64,000 nt of DNA from Clostridia bacterium (GTDB lineage: Bacteria; Bacillota; Clostridia; Christensenellales; CAG-138): positions 1 to 64,000 of the forward strand of contig JAFXVP010000008.1 of NCBI GenBank assembly GCA_017524445.1, in the 5' to 3' direction. Positions 43,118-50,969 of this stretch are shown piece by piece. The position numbers and the translations under genes are program-made. Below the pieces are notes generated by a model. The model was given only the letters and a program-made list of their open reading frames with translations, had not been told where the DNA came from and did no database searches. The first letter of the stretch is position 1. Every line of letters starts with the position of its first letter.

Positions 43118-44065
43118 ATGGAAGACAACAACGTACAGATGCCGCAGAATCCGCCGAAGACGGCTCCGGTTCCCGCGGAGATCCCGAAAAAAAGAAAGCG
43201 CCGCATCGGCGACCGCTCGGACGGCTACCGTCTGCGTTCGCTGCAGCCGATGTCGAAGGTCTCGCCCTACATCATGCCGAACCGTTCCGGCGCAAGCGTC
43301 TATTTTCACGAGTCCATTGAGATCACCGAGGCAGAAAACTATATCCGCAAAAAGAGGAATCAGGGTCTCAAGGGCTTCGGCTTCATGCATCTGCTGCTTG
43401 CCGCGTACGTGCGTGTCATTTCGCAGCGCCCCGCCGCCAACCGGTTCATCTCCGGTCAGCGCATCTACTCGCACGATGAGGACATCGTCGTTTGTCTGAC
43501 CATCAAGCGCGACATGACGCTTGAAGCGGAAGAGACCATCGTGAAGGTGCATTTTTCGCCGACCGACACAGCAGACGACGTGTACGCAAAGCTCCAGAAA
43601 CTGATCGACGAGAACCGTGACGCAAACCCGGACAGCAACTTTGACAACACGGCAAAGATCTTTAACTTCATCCCCGGGCTGCTCCTTAAAAACGCCGTCT
43701 GGTTTCTGAAGGTCCTCGACTATTTCGGGCTCATGCCGAAATCACTCATCGAGATCAGTCCGTTCCACGGTTCGATGTTCATCACATCGATGGGTTCCCT
43801 CGGCATTCCGCCGGTGTACCATCATCTGTATGACTTCGGCAATATCCCGGTCTTCCTTTCGTTCGGCGCAAAGTATAAGCAGACCGAGCTCAAGGCGGAC
43901 GGTACGCCGATACAGCGCAAGTACATCGATTACAACATCGTCTGCGACGAACGTATCTGCGACGGGTTCTATCTTGCCTCGTCCTTCAAGCTCTTCAAAA
44001 CGTATTTCCGCAACCCGCACGTTTTGGACAAAAAACCGGAAGCGGTCCTGCATGATGTTGACTGA
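43118..44065 (+). CDS. 2-oxoacid dehydrogenase E2-like acyltransferase domain lacking the catalytic His
   Basis: The 315-residue protein has the CAT-like fold of E2 acyltransferases but no lipoyl or E3-binding domain. A basic N-terminal tail (KKRKRR at 24-29) precedes the domain. Family features are the IEITEAENYIRKKR helix, SMGSLGIPPVYHHLYDFGN, and the final YNIVCDERICDGF. In active E2 or CAT the last motif is (D)HR-x-x-D-G with a catalytic His; here Glu 278 replaces it (CDERICDG). Such stand-alone proteins are known in Clostridia without partner subunits. Function unknown. GGGGG is the only ribosome-site-like element. Confidence 0.75.
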   Translation: MEDNNVQMPQNPPKTAPVPAEIPKKRKRRIGDRSDGYRLRSLQPMSKVSPYIMPNRSGASVYFHESIEITEAENYIRKKRNQGLKGFGFMHLLLAAYVRVISQRPAANRFISGQRIYSHDEDIVVCLTIKRDMTLEAEETIVKVHFSPTDTADDVYAKLQKLIDENRDANPDSNFDNTAKIFNFIPGLLLKNAVWFLKVLDYFGLMPKSLIEISPFHGSMFITSMGSLGIPPVYHHLYDFGNIPVFLSFGAKYKQTELKADGTPIQRKYIDYNIVCDERICDGFYLASSFKLFKTYFRNPHVLDKKPEAVLHDVD

Positions 44066-44684
44066 CAGAACAAAAAAGAAGCGCGGCGTTCCAAGGATCG
44101 ATCGCGTCAAGATCATCGAGTACGTCTGTATCGGACTTGTTGTGCTTCTGTTTTTGGGTTTGGCGATCTTCTACGGCAGAAATCACGGTGAGACCGATCC
44201 CGTCGAAATCGAAGCGACACCCTCTCCCGTTCCGACGGACGATCCGTCGATCCGCGGCAAGAACGTCCTCGACGCGATCGAAGGTTCCGCCTTTACCCTC
44301 ACCTATCGACAGGATCACTACGATCTCGTGTCCGAAGACGGCACGGCGATCGAGATGCGCATGCAATCCGATGATAACGGGATCACGGGGTTGTCCTTCG
44401 AAACGCTGCTCTGCGCGGATCCGGAGGAGGAAAGCGTGATCTCCGGATCCCTGATCGCGGAGAATAAACGGTCGCTTCATGCGATACGGGAACTTCTTGA
44501 TCTCATTATGCCGGTCCTTAAGCGCACGGTCTCCGACAGCGACGTGATCGTCAGCCAATGCAAAAAAGTCGTGCAATCCGGCGAGACCTATTCGAAGCAT
44601 ATCGGGCAGTTTACCGTTCGGGTCCAATCCGATCCGGAGGCGATCCCGCAAACCGTCCTGATCGAATTCATTCGCGATCCTTGA
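44052..44684 (+). CDS. Single-pass membrane protein of unknown function
   Basis: The gene overlaps the E2-like gene by 14 bases and starts at an ATG at 44052 (a second ATG follows directly at 44055). The 210-residue product has a basic N-terminus, one membrane helix (about 22-42), a Pro/Thr segment (ATPSPVPTDDPS) and an exported alpha/beta domain. No family is recognised. The domain has an 'FTLTYRQDHYDLVSEDG' repeat-like strand pair and a single helix rich in Leu/Ile. Tight overlap suggests joint expression with the E2-like gene. Confidence 0.75.
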   Translation: MMLTDRTKKKRGVPRIDRVKIIEYVCIGLVVLLFLGLAIFYGRNHGETDPVEIEATPSPVPTDDPSIRGKNVLDAIEGSAFTLTYRQDHYDLVSEDGTAIEMRMQSDDNGITGLSFETLLCADPEEESVISGSLIAENKRSLHAIRELLDLIMPVLKRTVSDSDVIVSQCKKVVQSGETYSKHIGQFTVRVQSDPEAIPQTVLIEFIRDP

Positions 44685-44686
44685 AG

Positions 44687-44708
44687 CTGCCGTCATCGGC
44701 AGTTTTTT
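44687..44708 (+). terminator. Rho-independent terminator
   Basis: CTGCCG (44687-44692) pairs with CGGCAG (44697-44702) around a 4-base loop and is followed by six T residues. The next gene's ribosome site starts just after, so read-through may feed it. Confidence 0.75.
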
Positions 44709-44728
44709 GCATTTTGAAAGGAGATCCC

Positions 44729-45250
44729 ATGCGGCATATCCTGATCGTCGGACGCAACGGCGTCGGCAAATCCACGTTGATCCGTGCGCTGTTGGAAACG
44801 ATCCCCGTGCAGGTCCACGGCGTTATCACAAAAAAAGAAGCCCCTCAATCGGACGGCTTCTGTCCCGTCTATATCCATGCCTACGGAGCGCCGAAGCAAT
44901 ACAACGTCGATAACCGCATCGGTCTTTGCTCTCAAGGAAACAGTGTTGCGTTCCCGGAGGCGTTCGACCGGTTTGCGGCGTCCGAGGCGTTTCCGAAAGG
45001 CGGCGTCATCGTATTTGACGAGCTTGGCTTTTTGGAAAGCGGCGCGCCGCGGTTCACGGAAGCCGTTCTGAGAACGCTCGATGAAGCGCCGCTGGTGATC
45101 GCGGCGGTACGCGATAAAGAGACGCCGTTTCTTGACGCCGTTCGTTCGCATCCGCGAGCGGACGTATTCAGGATCGATCCCGAAAACCGCGACCGTCTTC
45201 GTGAAACGCTTCTTTCGGAGATGCCGGATCGGATCCGGGATCTGTACTGA
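44729..45250 (+). CDS. THEP1-type nucleoside triphosphatase
   Basis: The 173-residue P-loop protein has IVGRNGVGKSTLIRAL (Walker A) at the N-terminus and GVIVFDELGFLES (Walker B with the D-E-x-G-x-x-E pattern of the THEP1/NTPase_1 family). Archaeal and some bacterial members hydrolyse NTPs; the biological role is not settled. It may alternatively assist a metal or molybdenum enzyme, as some relatives do. AAAGGAG 5 bases before the ATG fixes the start. Its stop abuts the stop of the opposing gene within TGATCA. Confidence 0.85.
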   Translation: MRHILIVGRNGVGKSTLIRALLETIPVQVHGVITKKEAPQSDGFCPVYIHAYGAPKQYNVDNRIGLCSQGNSVAFPEAFDRFAASEAFPKGGVIVFDELGFLESGAPRFTEAVLRTLDEAPLVIAAVRDKETPFLDAVRSHPRADVFRIDPENRDRLRETLLSEMPDRIRDLY

Positions 45251-46018
45251 TCATTCCTCCCCGTCTTCCGCTTCGCAGCTTTCAACTGCAGAAGGTTTCA
45301 GCCGCATACGGTCCCAAAGCCCGTATTTGTCCGTATTCGTGATCGCGTGCATCATTTTGATGTCCGCGTCCGGTACGATCGTGCAAAGGTATTTGATGAG
45401 GTCTTTTGCTTCTTCCCGTTTTGTTTTGCCCGCGATCTCGCAGTTCGGCTGCAGGACCGGCAGTTCAAGCTGCTTTGCGACCGCAAGACAGTATTTTTCC
45501 GGCACATAGATCATCGGACGGATCACTGTGATATCGCTTCTGTTGAGATATGTGACCGGCGCGAACGTGTTCATACGCCCCTCGTACAGCATCGACATCA
45601 GGAAAGTTTCGAGAACGTCCTCTCGGTTGTGACCCAGCGCGACTTTATTGCAGCCGCGCTGCTTTGCCGCGGTATTCAGCGCGCCGCGCCGAAGCTTTGC
45701 GCAAAGCGCACAGGGAGAGCGCTCCGCGCGGTATTCAAAAACGACCTTGCCGATCTCGGTGGGGATCACCTCGAACGGGATCCCGATCCGTTCCGCATAC
45801 GCACGGATCGGCGCGGTGTTCTGGTACTTGAGCCCGAGATCAAGCATAATGGCGATCACGTCGAATTTTGTATAGGAAAAGCGCTGATACAGCTTCATTG
45901 CCTGCATTAAGAGCAGGGAATCCTTTCCGCCGGACACGCCGATGCAGATCTTGTCCCCGTCCTCGATCATGTGGAATTTTTCATCCGCGCGGCGGATGCT
46001 GCCCAATACCCGTTTCAT
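45251..46018 (-). CDS. TtcA/TilS-family PP-loop tRNA modification enzyme
   Basis: The 255-residue protein has the PP-loop SGGKDSLLLM (about 29-38), the Cys pair CALC in RSPCALCAKLRRGAL, and LGHNREDVLETFLMSMLYEGR, as in TtcA, which 2-thiolates cytidine 32 in tRNA through an Fe-S cluster. TtcA has a further C-x-x-C near the end; here only a single Cys (PNCEIAGKTKREEAKDL) is seen, and the tail is divergent. A related sulfur or amidotransferase reaction on tRNA is therefore possible. Confidence 0.8.
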   Translation of the reverse strand: MKRVLGSIRRADEKFHMIEDGDKICIGVSGGKDSLLLMQAMKLYQRFSYTKFDVIAIMLDLGLKYQNTAPIRAYAERIGIPFEVIPTEIGKVVFEYRAERSPCALCAKLRRGALNTAAKQRGCNKVALGHNREDVLETFLMSMLYEGRMNTFAPVTYLNRSDITVIRPMIYVPEKYCLAVAKQLELPVLQPNCEIAGKTKREEAKDLIKYLCTIVPDADIKMMHAITNTDKYGLWDRMRLKPSAVESCEAEDGEE

Positions 46019-46123
46019 ACCTCATTTCCTTTCTCTGATTCAGTATACCGCAGTCTGTATCCCGTGTAAAGCGGAAATGATGTGTTATAAATGTAAAGAT
46101 AGAATGAAATCATATCGAAATGA

Positions 46124-46152
46124 TTGCGATTTTGTCTATTCTTTGCTATACT
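46124..46152 (+). promoter_or_regulatory. Sigma-A promoter of mntP
   Basis: TTGCGA (46124-46129), 17 bases, TGC-TATACT (-10 at 46147-46152). The leader of about 20 bases is too short for a manganese riboswitch. Confidence 0.75.
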
Positions 46153-46177
46153 GTGTAAGATTATTTGGGAGGCATTT

Positions 46178-46819
46178 ATGAGCTTTACAGATATTCTTTT
46201 GATCGGTGTCGGGCTGTCGATGGATGCGTTTGCAGTTTCCATGTGTCAGGGCGTTTCCATGAAAAAGCTGGACCTTCGACGTGCTGCGCTGATCGCGCTG
46301 TTTTTCGGCGGGTTCCAGGCCTTGATGCCGCTGCTTGGCTTTTCGCTCGGTTCAACCTTCGCCTCTGCCGTTACGATCGGTCCGTGGATCGCCGCCGCGC
46401 TGCTTCTTATCCTCGGTGTCAAAATGCTGATCGAGGGTATTCGGGATAAGGAAGAGGCTCCTTCGGACGTCGGCACGATCGGTCGGCTGTTCGTTCTTGC
46501 GATCGCGACCAGTATCGACGCATTTGCGGTCGGCGTCTCTTTTTCGATGCAGGAAGGCGTCGTCTGGCTTACCGGCGGGACGAGTATCTTCCTCGCCGTT
46601 TCCGTGATCGGTGTCACGACCTTTGTGCTTTCGCTGATCGGCGTATGGATCGGAAATCGGTTTGGATTAAAATACCATCGCGCTGCTACGATCTTCGGCG
46701 GCGCCGTGCTGATCCTCATCGGAATAAAAGTTTTATTGGAAGCGCTCGGCATTCTTCCGGACTTTCTGCGCTGCGACGCCGTATCTGCCGCGCTGGACCT
46801 GCATATCCTTACTTTATGA
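46178..46819 (+). CDS. mntP: Manganese efflux pump MntP
   Basis: MntP exports Mn(II). The 213-residue protein has six membrane helices in two related halves, each with the metal-site motif: GVGLSMDAFAVS near residue 15 and ATSIDAFAVGVS near 112. GGGAGG 5 bases before the ATG at 46178 selects the start. Its stop overlaps the ATG of an exported glycosidase-like gene, an unusual partner for a metal exporter. Confidence 0.95.
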   Translation: MSFTDILLIGVGLSMDAFAVSMCQGVSMKKLDLRRAALIALFFGGFQALMPLLGFSLGSTFASAVTIGPWIAAALLLILGVKMLIEGIRDKEEAPSDVGTIGRLFVLAIATSIDAFAVGVSFSMQEGVVWLTGGTSIFLAVSVIGVTTFVLSLIGVWIGNRFGLKYHRAATIFGGAVLILIGIKVLLEALGILPDFLRCDAVSAALDLHILTL

Positions 46820-47880
46820 AAAAGAAATCTTTGAAAAACGTAATTCCAATGATCGCATTGATCGCAGTCGTGATCGCGCTGGCGGTCGTAACAGGATACG
46901 CGCTCTCTCTGAATAGCCGCGTCGACGGTCAGTATACCGAGATCGTGCACCCGTCGCAAATGCAAAACGCGACGCCGATCCTTCGCCCGGCTGTTTCGGC
47001 ATCGCCCTCTCCTGCGCCTACGGTCGAACCGATCTCTGCCGACAGTGAACCGGACGCCGATCTTGCGGACGTTGCGTATCCTTACTGGTCAGACGGCGTT
47101 CTCTTTGTCAATGATACGTACCGGAGTCCTGATATATCCGTTACGGTCAGGACGGTCACCGATTCGAAGATGTTCAAAAAAAACTTGATTTATTACGTTG
47201 CCGACGTCCGTGTTTCCGACGTCACGCAGATCAAAACCGGCTGTACCAACGGTAATTTCAGCAAACCCGGCCGCGGACCGATCGAAGAAACAGCAAAACG
47301 CGAGAATGCTTTGGTTGCGATCTCCGGGGACTTCGTTCCGGCACTGGTCATTCGCAACGGAGAATTGTATAACGGAGAGCTGTATAAGAGCAAGACAAAT
47401 TACAACGATATCTGTTTGCTGCTGAGAAACGGAGAAATGGAGATCGTAAAGGGTCAGTCCACGAGTCTTTCAAAAATCATGGAGAAAGACCCATGGCAGG
47501 CATGGCAATTCGGTCCTGCGCTGTTCAACAGCAAAGGGAAACCCCTCTCAGTGTTTCCCGGCGTCCACATCACACCTGCAAACCCGCGGAGCTGTATCGG
47601 GTATTATGAACCGGGGCACTATTGTTTCGTCGTCGTTGACGGAAGGCAAAAGAAATCCCGCGGTGTGACGCTGGAAGAGCTCGCGCTTCTGATGCAGTCC
47701 TTGGGCTGCAAGCAGGCATATAATCTGGACGGCGGTGCGTCGGCGCACTTTTACTACAACTACGACGTACTCAACGAGCCGAGCGGCGGCGGACGCGACA
47801 TCGCGGATATCGTATACGTTGCGTATGAGCCGTATCAGGAATCCCGATTCTATTTTGGAAAGGCAGGTCTTTCGAAATGA
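46816..47880 (+). CDS. Membrane-anchored phosphodiester glycosidase (NAGPA-domain) protein
   Basis: The 354-residue protein has an N-terminal membrane helix (about 10-30), a Pro/Ala/Ser linker, and a C-terminal NAGPA domain. Family hallmarks are ENALVAISGDF (which in active members reads GGF/GDF with nearby metal ligands), DPWQAWQFGPALF, HYCFVVVDGRQKKSRGVTLEELALLM, and AYNLDGGASAHFYYN. Such bacterial proteins are exported and thought to act on wall or capsule glycans carrying phosphodiester-linked sugars. It overlaps mntP by ATGA and the next paralogue by ATGA. Confidence 0.88.
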   Translation: MKKKSLKNVIPMIALIAVVIALAVVTGYALSLNSRVDGQYTEIVHPSQMQNATPILRPAVSASPSPAPTVEPISADSEPDADLADVAYPYWSDGVLFVNDTYRSPDISVTVRTVTDSKMFKKNLIYYVADVRVSDVTQIKTGCTNGNFSKPGRGPIEETAKRENALVAISGDFVPALVIRNGELYNGELYKSKTNYNDICLLLRNGEMEIVKGQSTSLSKIMEKDPWQAWQFGPALFNSKGKPLSVFPGVHITPANPRSCIGYYEPGHYCFVVVDGRQKKSRGVTLEELALLMQSLGCKQAYNLDGGASAHFYYNYDVLNEPSGGGRDIADIVYVAYEPYQESRFYFGKAGLSK

Positions 47881-48920
47881 AACGGTCGATCCCCATTCTG
47901 CTTCTCCTTGCCGTGCTGTTTTTATGCGCCTGCGGCGGACAGCCTGCAGACGTAACGCCTTCGCCTGCGGCTGTCGCAACGCCGGAGATCATACCCGAGG
48001 ATGTATTGGTCTACATCTCTCCGGTCCCGACCGATACGCCCGAGCCGCCGACGCCTACGCCCGAGCCGACGCCCACGCCCGAGCCGACGCCGACGCCGAC
48101 CCCTCCCCCCACGCCGGAGCCGGAAGGCTTGATCGGATGGAGTACAGGCGGATTCGTCCCGCGGGAAGAACAGTTTATCACCGAGACGGAATATGCCGGA
48201 GAGAACCTGCATTTTACTGTCTCCACGATCTCCGACGATGAGATGTTCAACCATGCTCTGACTTACTACGTCACCGATATTTATCTGCGCGATATCCGAT
48301 GCCTTCGCACGGCTGCGGCAAAGGATTTCAAGTCCTCGAGACGCGACTCCGTTGCCAGGATCGCTGCGCGTGAAGGCGCGCTTCTGGCGATCTCGGGCGA
48401 TATGTTCAACGCGCATACGCACCGTCTTGTGATCCGCAACGGCGTGTCGTACGACACGATCGCATACAGTAACTGGGAGGTCTGTTTTCTGTATACGGAC
48501 GGCACGATGGAGCCGATGACCGTAGACGAATATAAGCAGAACGGACCGAGTAAGGAAGTCTGGCAGGCATGGCAATTCGGCCCTTCCCTTCTTGACGCGG
48601 ACGGGCATGCGCTTAAAAAATTTACGAACTCAAATATCAAGCCGCAGAACCCGCGCTGCGTGATCGGATATTACGAGCCGGGGCATTATTGCTTCGTCAC
48701 CGTTGACGGCAGGCAGAAGAATTCCAGAGGGCTCGAGCTTGTTGAGCTTGCAAAGCTCATGGAAACGCTCGGCTGCAAGGCGGCGTTCAATCTTGACGGC
48801 GGCGGATCCGCATCCCTCTATTGGAACGGCGGCATCTACAATAAGCCAAGCAACGGTGACCGCGACATGTCGGATATCGTCTACCTGATCGATTACGTCG
48901 CCGACGAAACCACCCCTTAA
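47877..48920 (+). CDS. Lipoprotein phosphodiester glycosidase (NAGPA-domain), paralogue of the preceding gene
   Basis: The 347-residue protein has a lipoprotein signal with Cys 19 in FLCACGG, a long Pro-Thr-Glu linker (about 50-83), and a NAGPA domain aligned throughout with its neighbour: GALLAISGDMFN, VWQAWQFGPSLLD, HYCFVTVDGRQKNSRGLELVELAKLM, AFNLDGGGSASLYWN. One is anchored by a helix and the other by lipid, suggesting duplication with changed anchoring. ATGA overlap with the preceding gene implies coupling. A strong terminator follows. Confidence 0.88.
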   Translation: MKRSIPILLLLAVLFLCACGGQPADVTPSPAAVATPEIIPEDVLVYISPVPTDTPEPPTPTPEPTPTPEPTPTPTPPPTPEPEGLIGWSTGGFVPREEQFITETEYAGENLHFTVSTISDDEMFNHALTYYVTDIYLRDIRCLRTAAAKDFKSSRRDSVARIAAREGALLAISGDMFNAHTHRLVIRNGVSYDTIAYSNWEVCFLYTDGTMEPMTVDEYKQNGPSKEVWQAWQFGPSLLDADGHALKKFTNSNIKPQNPRCVIGYYEPGHYCFVTVDGRQKNSRGLELVELAKLMETLGCKAAFNLDGGGSASLYWNGGIYNKPSNGDRDMSDIVYLIDYVADETTP

Positions 48921-48925
48921 CAAAC

Positions 48926-48960
48926 AACAGCGGCAGTTCTTTAACCAAACTGCCGCTGTT
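48926..48960. terminator. Bidirectional terminator between the glycosidase and GNAT genes
   Basis: A perfect 13-bp stem (48926-48938 with 48948-48960) has a 9-base loop; it is flanked by A-rich and T-rich ends that serve both strands. Confidence 0.85.
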
Positions 48961-48962
48961 TC

Positions 48963-49430
48963 TTATATCCGCATCTCCATATATCTTCGATAGGTCGTAA
49001 AGCCGACCGCCTCATAGAACGCAAGCGCATCGCCGTTGAATTCCCACATGTTGAGTTCGATCCGGTCGAAGCCCTGCGTTTTTGCATATGATCGGATGAA
49101 CGCGATCATCTCCGTCGCGACGCCCGTCCTGCGTTGCGCCTCGTCCACGCAGAACTCATCGATATCAAGAAAGTCCCGTTCAAACATAAACGGATTTTCG
49201 GGCTTACGGATATGATGCAGCACCGCAAAGCCGCAGATCACGCCTTCCCGCTCGCAAACGACGATCTTCTGATCCGGATCGTTCCATATGGTATCGATAT
49301 GATCCGCAAGCTCCCGGGAAAAACCCGGTTTAAAGATATCCGGCCTTCCGTTCACATGCAGATCATTCACCTGTTTTCTGAGCTCATTCACGCGCTCCGA
49401 TTCCGTTTCCCGTGCAAATCGAACCGTCAT
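48963..49430 (-). CDS. GNAT-family N-acetyltransferase
   Basis: The 155-residue protein has the GNAT fold: an N-terminal 'FARETESERVNELRKQVNDLH', central FCVDEAQRRTGVATEMI (acetyl-CoA loop in the Q-R-R-x-G-V-A form), and RIELNMWEFNGDALAFYEAVGF. The substrate is unknown; the layout resembles small-molecule or aminoglycoside-like acetyltransferases of the RimI group. Base use is like the surrounding genes, unlike the GNAT at 14.0 kb. Confidence 0.88.
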   Translation of the reverse strand: MTVRFARETESERVNELRKQVNDLHVNGRPDIFKPGFSRELADHIDTIWNDPDQKIVVCEREGVICGFAVLHHIRKPENPFMFERDFLDIDEFCVDEAQRRTGVATEMIAFIRSYAKTQGFDRIELNMWEFNGDALAFYEAVGFTTYRRYMEMRI

Positions 49431-49492
49431 ACCGTTCCGCCTCTCAATCTCATGTATTATCGACCTTGCCAGTCATAAACCGTTCGCATATG

Positions 49493-49520
49493 AAAAACCC
49501 CGGATGTTTCCGGGGTTTTT
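49493..49520 (-). terminator. Terminator of the tRNA operon
   Basis: AAAAACCCCGG (49493-49503) pairs with CCGGGGTTTTT (49510-49520) around six bases. On the minus strand it directly follows the encoded CCA of tRNA-Pro. Confidence 0.85.
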
Positions 49521-49522
49521 GC

Positions 49523-49599
49523 TGGTCGAGGCGACTGGATTTGAACCAGCGGCCTTTTGGTCCCGAACCAAACGCGCTACCAAACTGCGCTACGCCTCG
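49523..49599 (-). tRNA. tRNA-Pro (anticodon CGG)
   Basis: The minus strand folds into a full cloverleaf: acceptor CGAGGCG/CGCCTCG, D-stem GCGC/GCGC, anticodon stem TTTGG/CCAAA with loop TTCGGGA (anticodon CGG, codon CCG), T-loop TTCAAAT, discriminator A and encoded CCA (49523-49525). Confidence 0.95.
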
Positions 49600-49602
49600 A
49601 CA

Positions 49603-49678
49603 TGGAGCCAAAGAGGGGACTCGGACCCCTGACCTACGCATTACGAGTGCGTCGCTCTACCGACTGAGCTACTTTGGC
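49603..49678 (-). tRNA. tRNA-Thr (anticodon CGT)
   Basis: The minus strand gives acceptor GCCAAAG/CTTTGGC, D-stem GCTC/GAGC, anticodon stem ACGCA/TGCGT with loop CTCGTAA (anticodon CGT, codon ACG), T-stem AGGGG/CCCCT with loop TCCGAGT, discriminator T and encoded CCA. It is first in the two-tRNA operon. Confidence 0.95.
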
Positions 49679-49689
49679 GGACCTTTTCT

Positions 49690-49718
49690 ATTATAGGCAA
49701 AGGCACTTATTCTGTCAA
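49690..49718 (-). promoter_or_regulatory. Perfect-consensus promoter of the tRNA operon
   Basis: On the minus strand TTGACA (49718-49713), 17 bases, TATAAT (49695-49690), all at consensus, as expected for stable RNA genes. Confidence 0.93.
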
Positions 49719-49752
49719 GCATATTTTGTAATTTTTTCGATATATCTTTTGA

Positions 49753-49821
49753 ACGTTACAAAAAACGTTACGATTTACGTGACAATTTCGGTTCGTTATG
49801 GTATGATATGACATCATATCA
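49753..49821 (+). promoter_or_regulatory. Repeat-rich control region of the lipoprotein gene
   Basis: Three 7-bp direct repeats, ACGTTAC (49753-49759), ACGTTAC (49765-49771) and ACGTGAC (49777-49783), occur every 12 bases. The last runs into the -35 GTGACA (49779-49784). After 17 bases comes -10 TATGAT (49802-49807). A perfect 8-bp palindrome with a 2-base centre, TGATATGA-CA-TCATATCA (49804-49821), covers the -10 and predicted transcription start. This looks like binding sites for one or two regulators. Confidence 0.65.
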
Positions 49822-49837
49822 CAGGAGAAAAAGCTCT

Positions 49838-50590
49838 ATGAAGCATAAAGTCTTTCGGGCAGCGTTTTTGTTGCTCTTTTCCATCCTTCTGATCGCCTGC
49901 GGAAAGAGCGAAAACGGCGAGCGCGCACTTGAACATTCCGACGTCTGGACGCTCGGCACGCGCTATCCGGTAAACTACAGTACCTTGAGCTACGTCGCAA
50001 CATATCAGGTCAACGGCGAAACATTCTATCTCGAGGCGTCACGCAACAGCAAGGAGACCGGCATGTCCAAGTACGTGAGAGAGTCGCGTACGGAAAACGG
50101 CATCGTCTATGCGCTGTGCGAGCTCAAAGCGTCCGGCAAAAGCGATACCGTGCTCAATTCGTATTACGAATGCTATACCGGCAGCTTCCGCTACTATATC
50201 GGACGCGAAGCCGATATGTTCCGGATCGAAAGTGTTCTTTCGATGGACGATGCGATCGCGCTGATCCAAAAGCCGACTTCACCCCGATCCGGGATCATAT
50301 TCTGTGACGCCGAGTGGAACGCGCAGTACCGCACCGACGCCTGCAATCTGGAGATCCTGATCCGGCCGGATGATAAAGGCGCTTTGGTTAAGGGACTCTC
50401 CTCGACCTATGAGGCACAGACGGAGAACGGAGAAACCTTCTATACTTCTTCCAAGGGCGGCGTGATCCTTTATACGAACGGCGTACATTCCGTCGAGATC
50501 CTGCAGGCAAACCGTGCAGGTCAGTCGGCTCCGAACTATCTGACGCTGTCCGAATGCAAAGCGATCCTTGCCATGCTCGACGCAAAGTAG
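49838..50590 (+). CDS. Lipoprotein of unknown function
   Basis: The 250-residue protein has a lipoprotein signal with Cys 21 in ILLIACGKS. The rest is an exported, mostly beta domain with many Tyr and Ser/Thr residues and Cys residues near 100, 120 and 160-175. No family is recognised. The domain has repeated short strands such as TYQVNGETFYLEAS and EAQTENGETFYTSSKGG, which look like two related sheets. AGGAG before the ATG at 49838 fixes the start; an in-frame ATG at 49808 lies in the operator. The elaborate upstream region suggests tight regulation. Confidence 0.8.
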   Translation: MKHKVFRAAFLLLFSILLIACGKSENGERALEHSDVWTLGTRYPVNYSTLSYVATYQVNGETFYLEASRNSKETGMSKYVRESRTENGIVYALCELKASGKSDTVLNSYYECYTGSFRYYIGREADMFRIESVLSMDDAIALIQKPTSPRSGIIFCDAEWNAQYRTDACNLEILIRPDDKGALVKGLSSTYEAQTENGETFYTSSKGGVILYTNGVHSVEILQANRAGQSAPNYLTLSECKAILAMLDAK

Positions 50591-50690
50591 TCCCTTCCTT
50601 CGCTTGTGATCCGCACCGGTTGAAAAGCGCCCTGTTCAGGGGGCCTGACGACAGGCCGGCAATTTCATAGAATCAACGTTCATTTGAGCA

Positions 50691-50713
50691 GGAGGCGATC
50701 CGCCTCCTTTTTT
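50691..50713 (+). terminator. Rho-independent terminator after the lipoprotein gene
   Basis: GGAGGCG (50691-50697) pairs with CGCCTCC (50701-50707) around three bases, then six T residues. The 100 bases before it contain further potential helices. Confidence 0.85.
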
Positions 50714-50714
50714 G

Positions 50715-50950
50715 TTGTATGCGGATAATCGGACCGTTTTCGTGTTATTTCTTATATATTCGATATATCGCGTATTTATAGTGCGTTGATCGACGCAAGT
50801 ATATATTGACATATTTTATCCCATTATATTTTACACCTTGTTCATAATCAGTTCAAGTATTATTCATATTTTTATCGCTCTTTTTTGGCGTTTCCTTCAT
50901 AAACTTTCGACAATTCTGACATATTTCTCCTTTATACTCTTAGTCAGATA
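50715..50950. other. AT-rich intergenic stretch without a recognised gene
   Basis: This interval is much richer in A and T than the rest of the window (for example tatatattcgatatatcgcg). It has several TTGACA- and TATA-like words but no well-spaced pair that I trust, and no reading frame with a ribosome site. It presumably carries the control region of the small gene that follows. Confidence 0.5.
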
Positions 50951-50969
50951 CAAGAAAGGAGATTTTGTG

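Noticed and set aside
46153..46177. yybP-ykoY manganese riboswitch before mntP
   Set aside because: Only about 20 bases lie between the predicted transcription start and the ATG.
50642..50657. Guanidine-II (mini-ykkC) riboswitch
   Set aside because: One hairpin with an ACGA loop is present, but the class needs two such hairpins, and the element is at the end of a transcript rather than before a gene.
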